Shown: positions 15,743 through 24,967, numbered from the stretch's first letter. The stretch is 64,000 bases of DNA from CAYRGC01 sp964601225 (GCA_964601225.1 CAZRMM010000007.1:16736-80735), one strand, 5' to 3'. Made by a program: numbers and translations. The notes: generated by a model not told the origin, from the letters alone.

Positions 15743-17762
15743 CGACGGGCCCGTTGCCGGAAATTCCGCTCCGAATGAGCCGGCTGCAGAGCAGGCTTCG
15801 GGGTGGGATTCACTGTTCGACGCTTTGCCGATTCTCCGCTCGTTGAAGACGAAGAAAGGCTCTTTGCATGGTCGAGCTCCCGTGACGCCCGTGCCCGAAA
15901 CCGTATCACGACATGAGCCCCGTCTGCGTGGGCGCGTGCATAAGCACTCGCTTGCCCCCGAGCAGGTGCATGGAGTGTTCGCCGGAGATCGGGATCTGGA
16001 ATTCATCCTGGGGCCGACCGCTTCTTCGACGGCCGCACCGGTCGCAGTGCCCGATGTATCGCCGGCTCCCGTTGTTCCGCCTCCGGAGCGCACGGTCGCC
16101 GCGGAAGATCGCATCTTTCTTCCCGCAGTGGATCCCGCGACGCGGTATCACCCGGCGGAGACGGATCTGACGAAAATCCTTTCCGCGGAGGTGTCGCCTC
16201 GTCCGGTTCGTCGTGATCCCACGGTGCGCGAAACACTCGTCAAATATTTCCCAACGATCTTCGGATGGATGAGCAAGGGGGAACGCCCCGCCGCGCAATC
16301 CGCAGGCGCCCCTTCCGTGGTCGTATCACCTTCCGCAAAAGACACTTCCTTGGATGCGTTGCTGTCCGATGAGGACGTCGAACACGAGCACGAACTCGAG
16401 AGACGGGCTCGCCAGCAGCAAGAGAGTACGGTCGCGCGACCCGGATCATCCTCGCTTGCTGAAAAAAAGTCAGAGCGGCCTGTTTTTGACGCAGAACCTC
16501 TCGTACTCGATGCCGTGCCGAGCGAGGCGGAGCGCAAGAGGACACCGGTGTCCGAAGTCCCAAAGGGACCGACGGAAGGCGCGCAGCTCACGTTGACGCC
16601 GACGAAACCGGAAGCGGCGAAGCCTGTCGAGAAACCGACAACGACGATCGTTGCTCCGAAGAAGCGGAAGAAACTCGGAGGATCGCTCGCCGATTTCCTC
16701 GGGGCCATTAAGTACATCGGTCTTGGCAAGGAGCGGAATGCCATCATCCAGAATCTCGCAATGATGCTTAACGCGGGCCTTCCGCTCGTGGATAGCCTGA
16801 AGGCACTTCAAAAGGAGTCCCGATACAAGCCCATCAAGAATCTGCTCGGCAGCATCATCAATTCCGTCGAGAACGGAAGCCCGCTGTGGAGGGCGATGGA
16901 AGACGAGCACTTTTTCTCTCCGCATGCCATGGCCCTCGTTCGCATCGGAGAAGAGGCGGGCAACCTCGCGGAAAACATGGAGTACCTTGCCCAACAGCAG
17001 GAGAAAGACCAGGCACTGCGTTCCAAGGTGAAGATGGCGATGATCTATCCCTCCATCGTCTTCACGCTCATGTTCTGCGTCGTGATGGGCCTCGGTATCT
17101 TCGTGCTGCCGAATCTCATCGGGGTTCTCACGTCCTTGAATGTCCCCCTGCCGCTGGTGACGAGGGCGCTCATCGCATTCACCAATTACATGTCCGCGAA
17201 CGCCACCGTGATCCTTCCGGGGAGCGTCGCGACGATTTTCGTTCTCATTATTCTCGCAAAATTCACGCCTCTCAGAGTTGTCGCACAATGGCTGATGTTC
17301 CGCATCCCGGGCATCGGTCGGCTGGCTCGCGAAGCCACGATCGCGCGTTTCGGTGTGATCATGGGCGGCCTCATGCAGGCGGGCGTGCCTCTTGTGGAGG
17401 CCCTTCGATCCCTCACGGAGGTAACCCCCATCGTGGCGTATCGGAAGTTCTATCAGAAAATGCTCGATCACATCCTTCTCGGCGATTCCTTCGCGAAAAG
17501 TTTTTCCGCAATCCGGGGGAGTGAAAAGTTACTGCCCATTTCCGTGCAGCAGCTCGTGACGACGGGGGAGCGGGCCGGTTCGCTCAGCAAGATTCTCCTC
17601 AAGATTGCCGACATCTACGAGAAGAAGGCGAACGAGACCGCGCAGAAACTCCCCGTGATCCTCGAGCCGATCATCCTGCTCTTCATCGGAGGACTCGTGG
17701 GCACGATCGCGCTCGCGATCATCGTCCCGATCTACTCGATCGTGGGGAACGTGGGACATTAA
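15717..17762 (+). CDS. pilC: Type IV pilus inner-membrane platform protein PilC with long N-terminal extension
   Basis: The 681-aa protein ends in two T2SSF-type domains (from about residue 340), with membrane segments near 440-465, 495-520 and 645-675. A typical PilC/GspF is about 400 aa. The extra N-terminal region of about 315 residues is Pro/Ser/charged-rich and looks disordered, including SSTAAPVAVPDVSPAP. PilC is the platform on which PilB drives pilus assembly. It overlaps pilB by 26 bases, indicating coupled translation. The extension could be a cytoplasmic tether or regulator; that is inference. Confidence 0.93.
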   Translation: MTPQESQHDDGPVAGNSAPNEPAAEQASGWDSLFDALPILRSLKTKKGSLHGRAPVTPVPETVSRHEPRLRGRVHKHSLAPEQVHGVFAGDRDLEFILGPTASSTAAPVAVPDVSPAPVVPPPERTVAAEDRIFLPAVDPATRYHPAETDLTKILSAEVSPRPVRRDPTVRETLVKYFPTIFGWMSKGERPAAQSAGAPSVVVSPSAKDTSLDALLSDEDVEHEHELERRARQQQESTVARPGSSSLAEKKSERPVFDAEPLVLDAVPSEAERKRTPVSEVPKGPTEGAQLTLTPTKPEAAKPVEKPTTTIVAPKKRKKLGGSLADFLGAIKYIGLGKERNAIIQNLAMMLNAGLPLVDSLKALQKESRYKPIKNLLGSIINSVENGSPLWRAMEDEHFFSPHAMALVRIGEEAGNLAENMEYLAQQQEKDQALRSKVKMAMIYPSIVFTLMFCVVMGLGIFVLPNLIGVLTSLNVPLPLVTRALIAFTNYMSANATVILPGSVATIFVLIILAKFTPLRVVAQWLMFRIPGIGRLAREATIARFGVIMGGLMQAGVPLVEALRSLTEVTPIVAYRKFYQKMLDHILLGDSFAKSFSAIRGSEKLLPISVQQLVTTGERAGSLSKILLKIADIYEKKANETAQKLPVILEPIILLFIGGLVGTIALAIIVPIYSIVGNVGH

Positions 17763-17766
17763 ATCG

Positions 17767-17793
17767 TGAGAGAGAACCCGGAGGGTTCTCTTT
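17767..17793 (+). terminator. Terminator after pilC
   Basis: GAGAACCC pairs with GGGTTCTC around GGA and is followed by TTTC. The remainder up to 18176 has no gene I can support. It contains a small GGCAGGC/GCCTGCC hairpin near 17833-17850 and a CATACT -10-like box at 18035-18040 that could serve the pilin genes. Confidence 0.65.
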
Positions 17794-18176
17794 CACGGGC
17801 TCTCTTTCCGGCAAGGTGGCCACTCCAGGCAGGCGGAGCCTGCCTTCGCGGCATTCTTGAACGGGTGCCCGTTTCAGGAAGTTTATGAGATTCGCCGTAC
17901 CCCTCCCGTCTGTTTGGAGTTTGTTCAAAAGCATATCTGCCGTAGATCTCGAATAGGTCGAAGACATCGAACATTGACGCTCGAATTTTTCGCAGTGGAA
18001 TGAGCGGATCGGTCGATCCGGATTCGACAGTTCGCATACTTTTTTGATTCAACTATCGCCGCGTTACAAAGCGCCGTTCCGTGCAAGCCATTCGCGCTTC
18101 CCTCGTGGGACTTCGGTGCAACAATGCGGAGGAATTCCGGGCCCCGGAGGGTCCGCTGCCTCTTTCCTTCTTCCCC

Positions 18177-19460
18177 ATGCAGCGTCGCGCATTCGGTCTC
18201 ATCGAGGTTCTTATCGTCATCGGCGTTCTCGGGGCCGTCACAAGCCTCTCGATTCCGCTCTATAACGAGTATCAGATTCGTAGCGATCTTGAACTTGCGA
18301 CTCTGCAGACGACGCAGGGGCTCGATCGGGCGAAGCTGCTCGCACAGGGGGGCGAACGCGATTCATCCTGGGGGTTCTATGCGCCCGCGGGCGTGCTGTA
18401 CAAAGGAGATTCCTACGCGACGCGCGATCAGTCGCTCGACGAGACCTACCCGATGCCTTCGACGATCGCCATTTCCGGCCTCTTCGACGTCTCATTCTCC
18501 AAGCTCAAAGGGATGCCCAGCGCTACGGGCAGTATCGTGCTCCGGGCGCTGAACAACGACGAACGCGTCATTCAAGTCTCCATCGCCGTCGAACCCGAGA
18601 AGCTTGCGACGAACTCCGGCGACACCCTCACGATCTGTCACTACGACGGAACCGGAGCCAAGAGCACGATCACGATTCCCGACGCCACATGGCCCACGCA
18701 CCAGTCGCACGGCGACACGATGGGGACATGTCCCGTCGCATCATCCTCCGTCGCCTCGAGCGTGATCTCCTCCACCGCGTCGTCCTCCAGTCGCTCCTCC
18801 TCATCGGCACCCGCGAGCAGCTCGGCACCGGCCAGCAGCTCCGCCCCGGCTTCGTCGTCTGCCGCGGGCGGCGGCGGATCGTCGTGTAAATTCACGGTAG
18901 CCGGTAGCCAGCTCATTACGCTTACGGCTCAGTCGAGCGTCACTTTCACGAGCTACCTCGCGCAGCTCGCCTTCGGTAACGGCGGACCGTACGTGGACGT
19001 CCATGCGTGTTACAGCAGCAATGCCGGCAGCAGCTGGTCGCCGCTCTTTGGCGGCACGGGAAACTGCAATACGAACAACAGCGGAAGTGCCTTTGGAAAC
19101 GCTTTGAAGCCGAACGGCACCGATACCAAGACGACAACTCTCTCATCCGGCACTCAACTTGTACTCAAGCTTCGCGGTTTTTATAAAGTGCGTAATTGGC
19201 TCGTCTTCAACGAAATTTTCACCTCAAACGACCAGACGGGCCACATTCTTTTCCTGCGGAACGGGGATACTCTCTCCAGCTACTCCGTCGTGAAGAACCA
19301 GGTGCCGCTCAGGACATACCTCACGTCGCAGGGGATGCTCGACGCGCAGGGGAAAATTTCGATCGGCACATGCGAGGTCCTGTCGCTCACCGACTTTAAC
19401 GATCTCAGCACGTCCGGCGCGGACTTCCAGGACAACGTGATGAAGATCTCCTTCAACTAA
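18177..19460 (+). CDS. Pilin-like protein with Ser-rich linker (minor pilin)
   Basis: The 427-aa protein begins with a type III leader: MQRRAFG, predicted cleavage before LIEVLIVIG, with the conserved Glu at mature position 3 or 5 depending on register. The long hydrophobic alpha-helix follows. Then come a periplasmic-type domain, an Ala/Ser-rich linker with three near-perfect APASSS repeats (about residues 190-237), and a C-terminal Cys-containing beta-rich domain. It is a likely PilD substrate, placed at a pilus tip or as an adhesin. The frame is open 96 bases further upstream, but pilin leaders are short, so 18177 is chosen. Confidence 0.85.
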   Translation: MQRRAFGLIEVLIVIGVLGAVTSLSIPLYNEYQIRSDLELATLQTTQGLDRAKLLAQGGERDSSWGFYAPAGVLYKGDSYATRDQSLDETYPMPSTIAISGLFDVSFSKLKGMPSATGSIVLRALNNDERVIQVSIAVEPEKLATNSGDTLTICHYDGTGAKSTITIPDATWPTHQSHGDTMGTCPVASSSVASSVISSTASSSSRSSSSAPASSSAPASSSAPASSSAAGGGGSSCKFTVAGSQLITLTAQSSVTFTSYLAQLAFGNGGPYVDVHACYSSNAGSSWSPLFGGTGNCNTNNSGSAFGNALKPNGTDTKTTTLSSGTQLVLKLRGFYKVRNWLVFNEIFTSNDQTGHILFLRNGDTLSSYSVVKNQVPLRTYLTSQGMLDAQGKISIGTCEVLSLTDFNDLSTSGADFQDNVMKISFN

Positions 19461-19503
19461 TCCGATCCCTGTCGCCGTTCTTTATCGCACGTTCCTCCAC
19501 GAC

Positions 19504-20958
19504 GTGGTGCGCTCATCGCGAAAACATCGGCCGGGGTTCCTTCTGATGGAGGTGCTCATCGGTATCGGTGTTTTCTCCCTGTTTCTTACCGCAGTCAGCC
19601 TCGTCGTCATGAAAGGGCAGGAGAACAGCGTGATGGGCGGCGATCGATTGCGCGGGCTCTATGCCACGACGCGCGGGCTTGAAGCGGCGCGCAGCATCCG
19701 CGATGCGTCGTTTTCCTCGTTGTCCACGGGGGCGCACGGTCTTGCATTGGGTGCCGGGGGTACTTGGACATTCAGCGGTTCCCAAAGCTCGCTGACGGGC
19801 AGTTACGTGAATACAGTTACCGTTTCATCGCTTGGCACGGGTTGGGCCCAAGTTCTCTCGCAGACCAATTGGAAGCACGGACGTTTTCAATCGGGCAGCG
19901 TTCTCCTCCGCACCGAGCTCACCGATTGGCGCGGGACGGGACGGATCGGCGACTGGTCCTCAGCGAGCCAGGAGGGGCGCTATGCTCCGGGCGGAGGCAC
20001 GCCGTTTTTTACGGGAATGGCCATTGCCGGGAACTACGCGTATCTCACGAGCGACATCACGGGCGGAGGAGCGGGTCTGTATATCGTCGATATCTCCAAC
20101 ACCGCCTCGCCATCCGGATCGTCGTTCGCCCTTGGGGCAGCGGCGTATGGAGCCGCGGCGAAAGGCACGACTCTTTACCTCGCCACAGGCAGTTCAAGCC
20201 AGGAGATCAAGGCTTACGACATCACTTCTCCGTCGAGTCCCACTCTTCTGACGAGTTACAATCTATCCGGCTCAAATCTTGCCGCGTCTCTCTCGCTCGC
20301 CGGACCGCGTCTGTACGTGGGTGCCACGCAGGACGCGACCTATAACGAGTTCTACTCGTTCGACGTGAGTCACAGCGGATCGATCCTCCCGCTCGGCTCT
20401 CTCGAGGTCGGCGCCACGGTGAACGCAGTGTCGCTCTCGGGTACGGGCGCATTTCTGGCACTCAACGACGGTTCGGGCGAAATGCGAGTGGTGAACGTCG
20501 CCAATCCGTCCTCTCTGGCGTTCGCGGCGAACGGAACGTACAACCTCACGGGCACGGAAGCGGGAACAAGTATTTTTCTCACCGGTACGTCGGCACTTCT
20601 CGGCCGACAAAAGGGAAACGCCATTCAGGAAATGGTTCTCATGAATACGGCACTCGGGGGAGGTTCGCCGCCGCCGGCGGGTGGGGTCTGGTATCACGAG
20701 GGGAGCGGCAGTCTCATCGGCGTCGGTACGGATCCGTACGTTTGCTACGGATTTCTTTCGGCGGACTCACATAAGAAAGCTTTTCAAATCGTCGATCTGC
20801 ATGCGCTCGCGAGTTTGCCGGAACTTTTTTCGTTCGATTCCAGCGACGGCCCAGGCCGTGCGATCCTCTATGATCCCGTGCGTGACCGCGTTTTCGTTTT
20901 GACGCGTTCCGCGCTCCTCATCTTCCGTCCTTCTTCCTCCACTGGCTCGTGCGGATGA
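19504..20958 (+). CDS. Pilin-like protein carrying a beta-propeller-like domain
   Basis: The 484-aa protein starts with a basic leader and HRPG, predicted cleavage before FLLMEVLIGIGVFSLFL, a type IV pilin helix. From about residue 155 it has repeated blocks of the form LYIVDISNTxSPS and IKAYDITSPSSPTL, followed by later variants of the same text. These resemble the LVIVD/beta-propeller repeats of surface proteins. Such a large globular head suggests a tip or adhesive minor pilin. The start is GTG at 19504, or GTG at 19507. Its stop overlaps the next start (ATGA). Confidence 0.85.
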   Translation: MVRSSRKHRPGFLLMEVLIGIGVFSLFLTAVSLVVMKGQENSVMGGDRLRGLYATTRGLEAARSIRDASFSSLSTGAHGLALGAGGTWTFSGSQSSLTGSYVNTVTVSSLGTGWAQVLSQTNWKHGRFQSGSVLLRTELTDWRGTGRIGDWSSASQEGRYAPGGGTPFFTGMAIAGNYAYLTSDITGGGAGLYIVDISNTASPSGSSFALGAAAYGAAAKGTTLYLATGSSSQEIKAYDITSPSSPTLLTSYNLSGSNLAASLSLAGPRLYVGATQDATYNEFYSFDVSHSGSILPLGSLEVGATVNAVSLSGTGAFLALNDGSGEMRVVNVANPSSLAFAANGTYNLTGTEAGTSIFLTGTSALLGRQKGNAIQEMVLMNTALGGGSPPPAGGVWYHEGSGSLIGVGTDPYVCYGFLSADSHKKAFQIVDLHALASLPELFSFDSSDGPGRAILYDPVRDRVFVLTRSALLIFRPSSSTGSCG

Positions 20959-21371
20959 TCCGTCATCAGAAACCCGGGTATATTTTTCTGCTTTCGGTGC
21001 TCGTGATCGGCGCCATCGCGTCTGTTGCGGCAACGTCTTTGGTGCTTCTCGGTCTTGCGCGACAGCAGAGCAGTTTGGCCGCCACGCAGAGTGCGCAGGC
21101 CCTGGAGTTCGCTCGTACCTGTCTGGAACGCGGCATTCGTTCGCTCCGTTCGGATCTTTCCTACGATGGCGGGCTTGCTGCCACGTTTTCCGAAGGATCG
21201 TGCCTCCTGAGGCACTTCGGAGGTTTTGGGAATGCGGATCGCACCTTGTGTGCCGAAGGCCGCAGCGGGAATGCGGTGAGGCGTCTTGAGGCGGTTCTAC
21301 AGCGAGTGCTTCCCACCACGAGCGTCGATTCATGGGTCGAAGTGAGCGATTTTACCGGCGCCTGCCCATGA
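20955..21371 (+). CDS. PilX-like pilus accessory protein
   Basis: The 138-aa protein has a hydrophobic N-terminal segment at about 9-34 (GYIFLLSVLVIGAIASVAATSL without a canonical Glu at position 5) and a small soluble domain with four cysteines. Size, lack of a classic leader and position between minor pilins resemble PilX/GspK-type accessory proteins. It overlaps both neighbours by 4 bases, so it is translationally coupled within the minor-pilin operon. Confidence 0.75.
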   Translation: MIRHQKPGYIFLLSVLVIGAIASVAATSLVLLGLARQQSSLAATQSAQALEFARTCLERGIRSLRSDLSYDGGLAATFSEGSCLLRHFGGFGNADRTLCAEGRSGNAVRRLEAVLQRVLPTTSVDSWVEVSDFTGACP

Positions 21372-22006
21372 ATCACTTGCAAGCCCGCCTCCGGCAGGGG
21401 ACTACCCTGGTTGAATTGCTCATTTACATGGCGGTGCTCGCCGTCGTGAGCGTGGCGATATTTCCGTTACTTTTCGCCTCCACGGAAGATCGCTTGCTTC
21501 AAGAAACCGTTTCACTCGTGGAACAGAACGGCATTCAAATTTTACAGGGGATTGGCACGCGTATTGCGCACGCGGAGTCCATTCTCAGTCCCTCTGCGGC
21601 AAGTTCCGCTTCCGTCCTTGCTTTGCACAGCGGTTCGGGGGCCATGACGCCGATCATCATCGGTCTCCACGACGGAGTGGTACAGGTCGTCGAGAAAACG
21701 GATCTGCAGGACATGAGCTCCTCGCAAGTCGCCGTGAGCAACCTCCGCTTCCGGAACACTTCCGTCTCGACGAATCGGCAGAGCATCGAGGTCACCTTCA
21801 CGGTGTCGCGCGCGATCCGCCTGCAGGCCCCGCACTCGTACTCGCAGTCGTTCCAGGGAGTCTTCACGCTGTATCCGGATGATGTCAGAGAGGCATCGTC
21901 TTGTTCTTGCGCGATGCCGGGCTGCGACGGCGCGAACACCTATATCTGGCAAGTCTGCGAAAGCGGTTCATGTCTGGAATCACAGACCCCGATGATCTGC
22001 CCCTGA
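21368..22006 (+). CDS. Pilin-like protein (minor pilin, PilW/GspJ-like)
   Basis: The 212-aa protein begins MNHLQARLRQG with predicted cleavage before TTLVELLIYMAVLAVVSVAIF, keeping Glu at mature position 5. A beta-rich domain follows, then a Cys-rich C-terminus (SSCSCAMPGCDG near 190). It is a probable PilD substrate and minor pilin. The start at 21368 overlaps the stop of the previous gene (ATGA). The class (PilW/GspJ) is inferred from size and order only. Confidence 0.82.
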   Translation: MNHLQARLRQGTTLVELLIYMAVLAVVSVAIFPLLFASTEDRLLQETVSLVEQNGIQILQGIGTRIAHAESILSPSAASSASVLALHSGSGAMTPIIIGLHDGVVQVVEKTDLQDMSSSQVAVSNLRFRNTSVSTNRQSIEVTFTVSRAIRLQAPHSYSQSFQGVFTLYPDDVREASSCSCAMPGCDGANTYIWQVCESGSCLESQTPMICP

Positions 22007-22156
22007 CGATTGTTCGGCGTGCGAACGAATTTTTGACGCACAGAGCTTGCGAAAATCCGGGTTTCTTGCGAAGTGAAGAAAACTCTTCCGAGTGTCGGCA
22101 CGTCATCACGCGACGTATCGTCAAGATCATTCGGCCGAGGAACGGCTTCTCCTTGC

Positions 22157-22162
22157 TATACT
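22157..22162 (+). promoter_or_regulatory. Extended -10 promoter of major pilin gene
   Basis: TGC-TATACT is followed by a leader of about 46 bases containing a GGGAGAAATCTCTC-type hairpin. This is one of the few longer leaders here and may allow control of a highly expressed pilin. Confidence 0.55.
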
Positions 22163-22214
22163 TCCCTCCAATTCGTGGGAGAAATCTCTCACCACTTCTT
22201 TCCCTCTTTCCCGT

Positions 22215-22682
22215 ATGACTTCCCTCTCTCTCCGTGCTCGCCGGGGGTTCACACTCATCGAACTTCTGCTTGTCATCGGAATCATCGCGATCTTGGCGTC
22301 CATCGTCATCGTCGCCATCAACCCGACGAAGCAGCTCGGAGACGCGCGTAACGCCCAGCGCCGCAGCGACGTGAATACCATCCTGAACGCCGTGTATCAG
22401 TATGCGATCGATCACAACGGTACTCTTCCGACCGGAATCACCACCACGTCGAAGCCCGTCTGTATGGCTGATGCTACGGACACCGATTGCACGAACATCA
22501 GCGGTGCCAACCTCCGTCTCCTCACGGGTTCGTACCTCGTCAGCATCCCGAAGGATCCGAGTCTCTCCTCCAGTCTCACGGGTACGGGAACGCACTACAA
22601 CATCATCAAAGACAGCAACGGTCGCGTGACCGTGTCTGCTCCGGCTGCCGAGCAGGGTGCGACGATCAGCGTCACCCGATAA
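22215..22682 (+). CDS. pilA: Major pilin-like protein (PilA/GspG family)
   Basis: The 155-aa protein has a classic prepilin leader: RARRG, cleavage before FTLIELLLVIGIIAILASIV, with Glu at mature position 5. DARNAQRRSDVNTILNAVYQY and a small C-terminal domain with one Cys pair follow. Length and form match major pilins or pseudopilins of the GspG type. It has its own extended -10 promoter and a very strong terminator, in keeping with high expression. The frame is open to 22092 upstream but the leader decides the start. Confidence 0.92.
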   Translation: MTSLSLRARRGFTLIELLLVIGIIAILASIVIVAINPTKQLGDARNAQRRSDVNTILNAVYQYAIDHNGTLPTGITTTSKPVCMADATDTDCTNISGANLRLLTGSYLVSIPKDPSLSSSLTGTGTHYNIIKDSNGRVTVSAPAAEQGATISVTR

Positions 22683-22704
22683 TAGTTTTTCTTATCCCGA
22701 AGCC

Positions 22705-22731
22705 AAAACCCCCTCGGAAGAGGGGGTTTTT
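22705..22731 (+). terminator. Strong intrinsic terminator after major pilin
   Basis: AACCCCCTC pairs with GAGGGGGTT around GGAA and is followed by a T run. It is the clearest intrinsic terminator in the window. Confidence 0.92.
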
Positions 22732-22736
22732 CGATG

Positions 22737-22765
22737 TTGAGAAATCGTGTTTTTCGTGATACAAT
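22737..22765 (+). promoter_or_regulatory. Promoter of histidine kinase
   Basis: TTGAGA (22737-22742), 17 bases, TACAAT (22760-22765). The ATG at 22783 gives a leader of about 10 bases. Confidence 0.75.
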
Positions 22766-22782
22766 AGAGCAAAACTCACATC

Positions 22783-24342
22783 ATGCCCCAAAACGACCTC
22801 ACGCGCAGGGCCGATCCACTCGTTTTTTCGGGATTCCGTCCCCGGACCTCCATTCGCGCGCGGGTATTCCGCATCACTGTTCTTGCGGCGACGTTTTCGA
22901 TTCTCTTGCTCGGTGCCATTTCATTCTTCGTTTCCACGCAGTTTTTAGATGCCCTCCTGCTTGAGCCCGGAAGGATTTTCGTGGATCCGAATATCGTCGG
23001 GTTCACCATCCTCATTGTTACGGCACTGCTCGTTGCATTTGCGTTCCTGCTTAGCGTGCTGGTTTCACGACAAATCACGCATGGCATTCGCGAGCTTTCC
23101 GCAAAGGCGCTCGACATTCGCACGGATCGTTGGATCTATCCCCGCACGGTTCAGAGCGGCGATGAAATTGAGTCTCTGGATCGCATCGTGGCGAACCTCA
23201 CGGAAAGACTGCGTGTCGCGTACCGGGGTTTGGAGCATCGCATGCAAGTGACGGCGGAAGGATTGCAGCGAGAATCGGCGCTCGATTCCGCCATTCTGGA
23301 AAGCATCGAATACGGCGTGCTCGTTACGGACGACAAGGGCGTGATTACGGAGGCGAATCCCGCCGCGGAGCGTCTTCTTCTGAAAAATCGCAGCGACATT
23401 ATCGGGGATTCCGCGGAGTCAGTCGTCACTCTGCTGATGAAGAACGGGGAGGGCGAGCACCCCGTTCGCCGGGCAGTGGGCGGAGGACATGTTCACTCCC
23501 GTCCCGCGGATCACCTTCGTCTCGTTCGGCACGATCAGACGTTTCTCCCGATCAGTCTCATTGCCGCGCCGCTCTTTGCGGAAGGGCGCGAATTTGGTTG
23601 CGTGGTGGTGTTTCAAGACATGACGGAAGAGCGCCAGATCGACTACATGAAATCCGAGTTCATTTCCCTCGCATCCCATCAGCTGCGTACGCCCCTTTCG
23701 TCCATCCGTTGGTATGCGGAATTGCTTACCACGGGCGATCATAATTGCCTGAGCACGGAGCAGCAGGGATACATTCAAGAAATTTTCACGTCTTCCGTCC
23801 GTATGGCCAATCTCATTGAGGCCCTTCTGCACGTGGCACGCATCGAGAGCGGCGTGCTTGTCCCCGAAATGAAACCGGTCGACGTATCCGAGTTCGTGAG
23901 GCAGACCTGTAAGGAGTGGGATGCCATGGCGCGTGAGAAACAGATTTCCCTTGTCGTGAACGTTCCTTCTCAGTCGGCGTCGGTCATGACGGATATGGTT
24001 CTGCTGCAGATCATTCTTCAAAATCTTCTCAGCAATGCCCTGAAGTATTCTCCAAAAAATACGCATGTCACGATGAGTCTCTCGGTCGAGGAGGGAAAAG
24101 CGGTTATCTCCGTAAAGGATGCAGGAATCGGGATCCTTCCTGAGGATCAGGAACGGGTTTTCCAGAAATTCTTCCGAGGGAAGAATGCGCGCACGATCGA
24201 TACCGACGGCAACGGCCTCGGTCTCTATATTTCCCGTTCCGTTGCGCACGTGCTCGGAGCGACATTCGATTTCGTGAGCAATCCCGGTCAAGGATCAACG
24301 TTCAGCATTTCCCTTCCGGTGGCGACGTTCACAACAAAATAA
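22783..24342 (+). CDS. Membrane sensor histidine kinase (HAMP-PAS-HisKA-HATPase)
   Basis: The 519-aa protein has two membrane segments (about 32-52 and 72-95) with only a short loop between them. A HAMP-like linker (about 95-150), a PAS domain (about 165-285), HisKA with phospho-acceptor His299 in SLASHQLRTPLSS, and an HATPase domain (NALKYSPKN N-box, DAGIGI G1, GNGLGLYIS G2) follow. It belongs to the PhoR/WalK style. The tiny outer loop suggests sensing in the membrane or cytosol. Its location just after the pilin genes makes the response regulator at 13516 or an unlinked regulator possible partners. Confidence 0.93.
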   Translation: MPQNDLTRRADPLVFSGFRPRTSIRARVFRITVLAATFSILLLGAISFFVSTQFLDALLLEPGRIFVDPNIVGFTILIVTALLVAFAFLLSVLVSRQITHGIRELSAKALDIRTDRWIYPRTVQSGDEIESLDRIVANLTERLRVAYRGLEHRMQVTAEGLQRESALDSAILESIEYGVLVTDDKGVITEANPAAERLLLKNRSDIIGDSAESVVTLLMKNGEGEHPVRRAVGGGHVHSRPADHLRLVRHDQTFLPISLIAAPLFAEGREFGCVVVFQDMTEERQIDYMKSEFISLASHQLRTPLSSIRWYAELLTTGDHNCLSTEQQGYIQEIFTSSVRMANLIEALLHVARIESGVLVPEMKPVDVSEFVRQTCKEWDAMAREKQISLVVNVPSQSASVMTDMVLLQIILQNLLSNALKYSPKNTHVTMSLSVEEGKAVISVKDAGIGILPEDQERVFQKFFRGKNARTIDTDGNGLGLYISRSVAHVLGATFDFVSNPGQGSTFSISLPVATFTTK

Positions 24343-24477
24343 TACGAATTCTCAAATCGTTCTTTCGAAGTGCCGGCATATTTCATTCATCGTTCGTTCT
24401 TTAATTTTCTCGTTGTGTCCTTGCTTGGGTTCCGGACTTCTCGCTTCGGATGGGCTTGTCTCGCGAATACACGTACC

Positions 24478-24502
24478 AAAAAAGAGCATCGAGTGGCTCT
24501 TC
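24478..24502 (-). terminator. Terminator of RNase P RNA
   Basis: On the minus strand GAGC(C) pairs with GCTC around CACTCGAT, extended by an A/T pair, and ends in seven T. It follows the RNase P P1 helix directly. Confidence 0.8.
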
Positions 24503-24961
24503 TTTAGTCCCGCCCCTTCATACGCCGGGTTCTGTCGTCGCCGCATTGCTGCGGCGCGGATGATCATCTCTCTAGGATGCCCCTCGCGGAGCGCCTCAAG
24601 CGGAGGGGTGAAGGGTCCGACGGAACCATCGGAGATTCCCGACACCCAAATCCTCCTTGCATCACCTAGAGTTTACCAATGCATTGCTGCATCCAGGGTT
24701 CCCCTGGCGTTTCACACCCACTCGAAGCGGGTTCGTCTCTGTGGCACTCGTCCTCGCGTGCATTTACCTGATATGGGGCACGCGGGTGGGCGTTACCCAC
24801 TAAGCGTTCCGGTGATGCCCGGACGTTCCTCCCACCTCCGCTCCTCACTCACTCCGTTCGTTCGGAGTCTACGGTGGGCAAGCACGTGGCCTGCCCGCCG
24901 AAGCCTCAAGCGAGCGTAGGCGAGCGCAGAGCGAAGGCGGGCGATCATCGAAGGAGCGGGA
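24503..24961 (-). ncRNA. rnpB: RNase P RNA (bacterial type A-like, expanded)
   Basis: The minus strand holds the universal RNase P blocks in order: GAGGAACGTCCGGGC (compare GAGGAAAGTCCGGGC) at about 24828-24814, GTGCCACAGAGACGAACC, GGTAAACTC, and near the 3' end GACAGAACCCGGCGTATGA. The ends pair as P1: CTCCCGCTCCTTC with GAAGGGGCGGGA. It is the catalytic subunit that matures tRNA 5' ends. It is longer (about 455 nt) than the usual 350-400 because two extra hairpins sit between P1 and the first conserved block. A promoter and a terminator fit both ends. Confidence 0.93.
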
Positions 24962-24967
24962 GCTCCT

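Noticed and set aside
18081..18176. Upstream extension of the first pilin-like gene
   Set aside because: Prepilin leaders are short and basic; MQRRAFG at 18177 is a proper leader, and a 32-residue extension would bury it.
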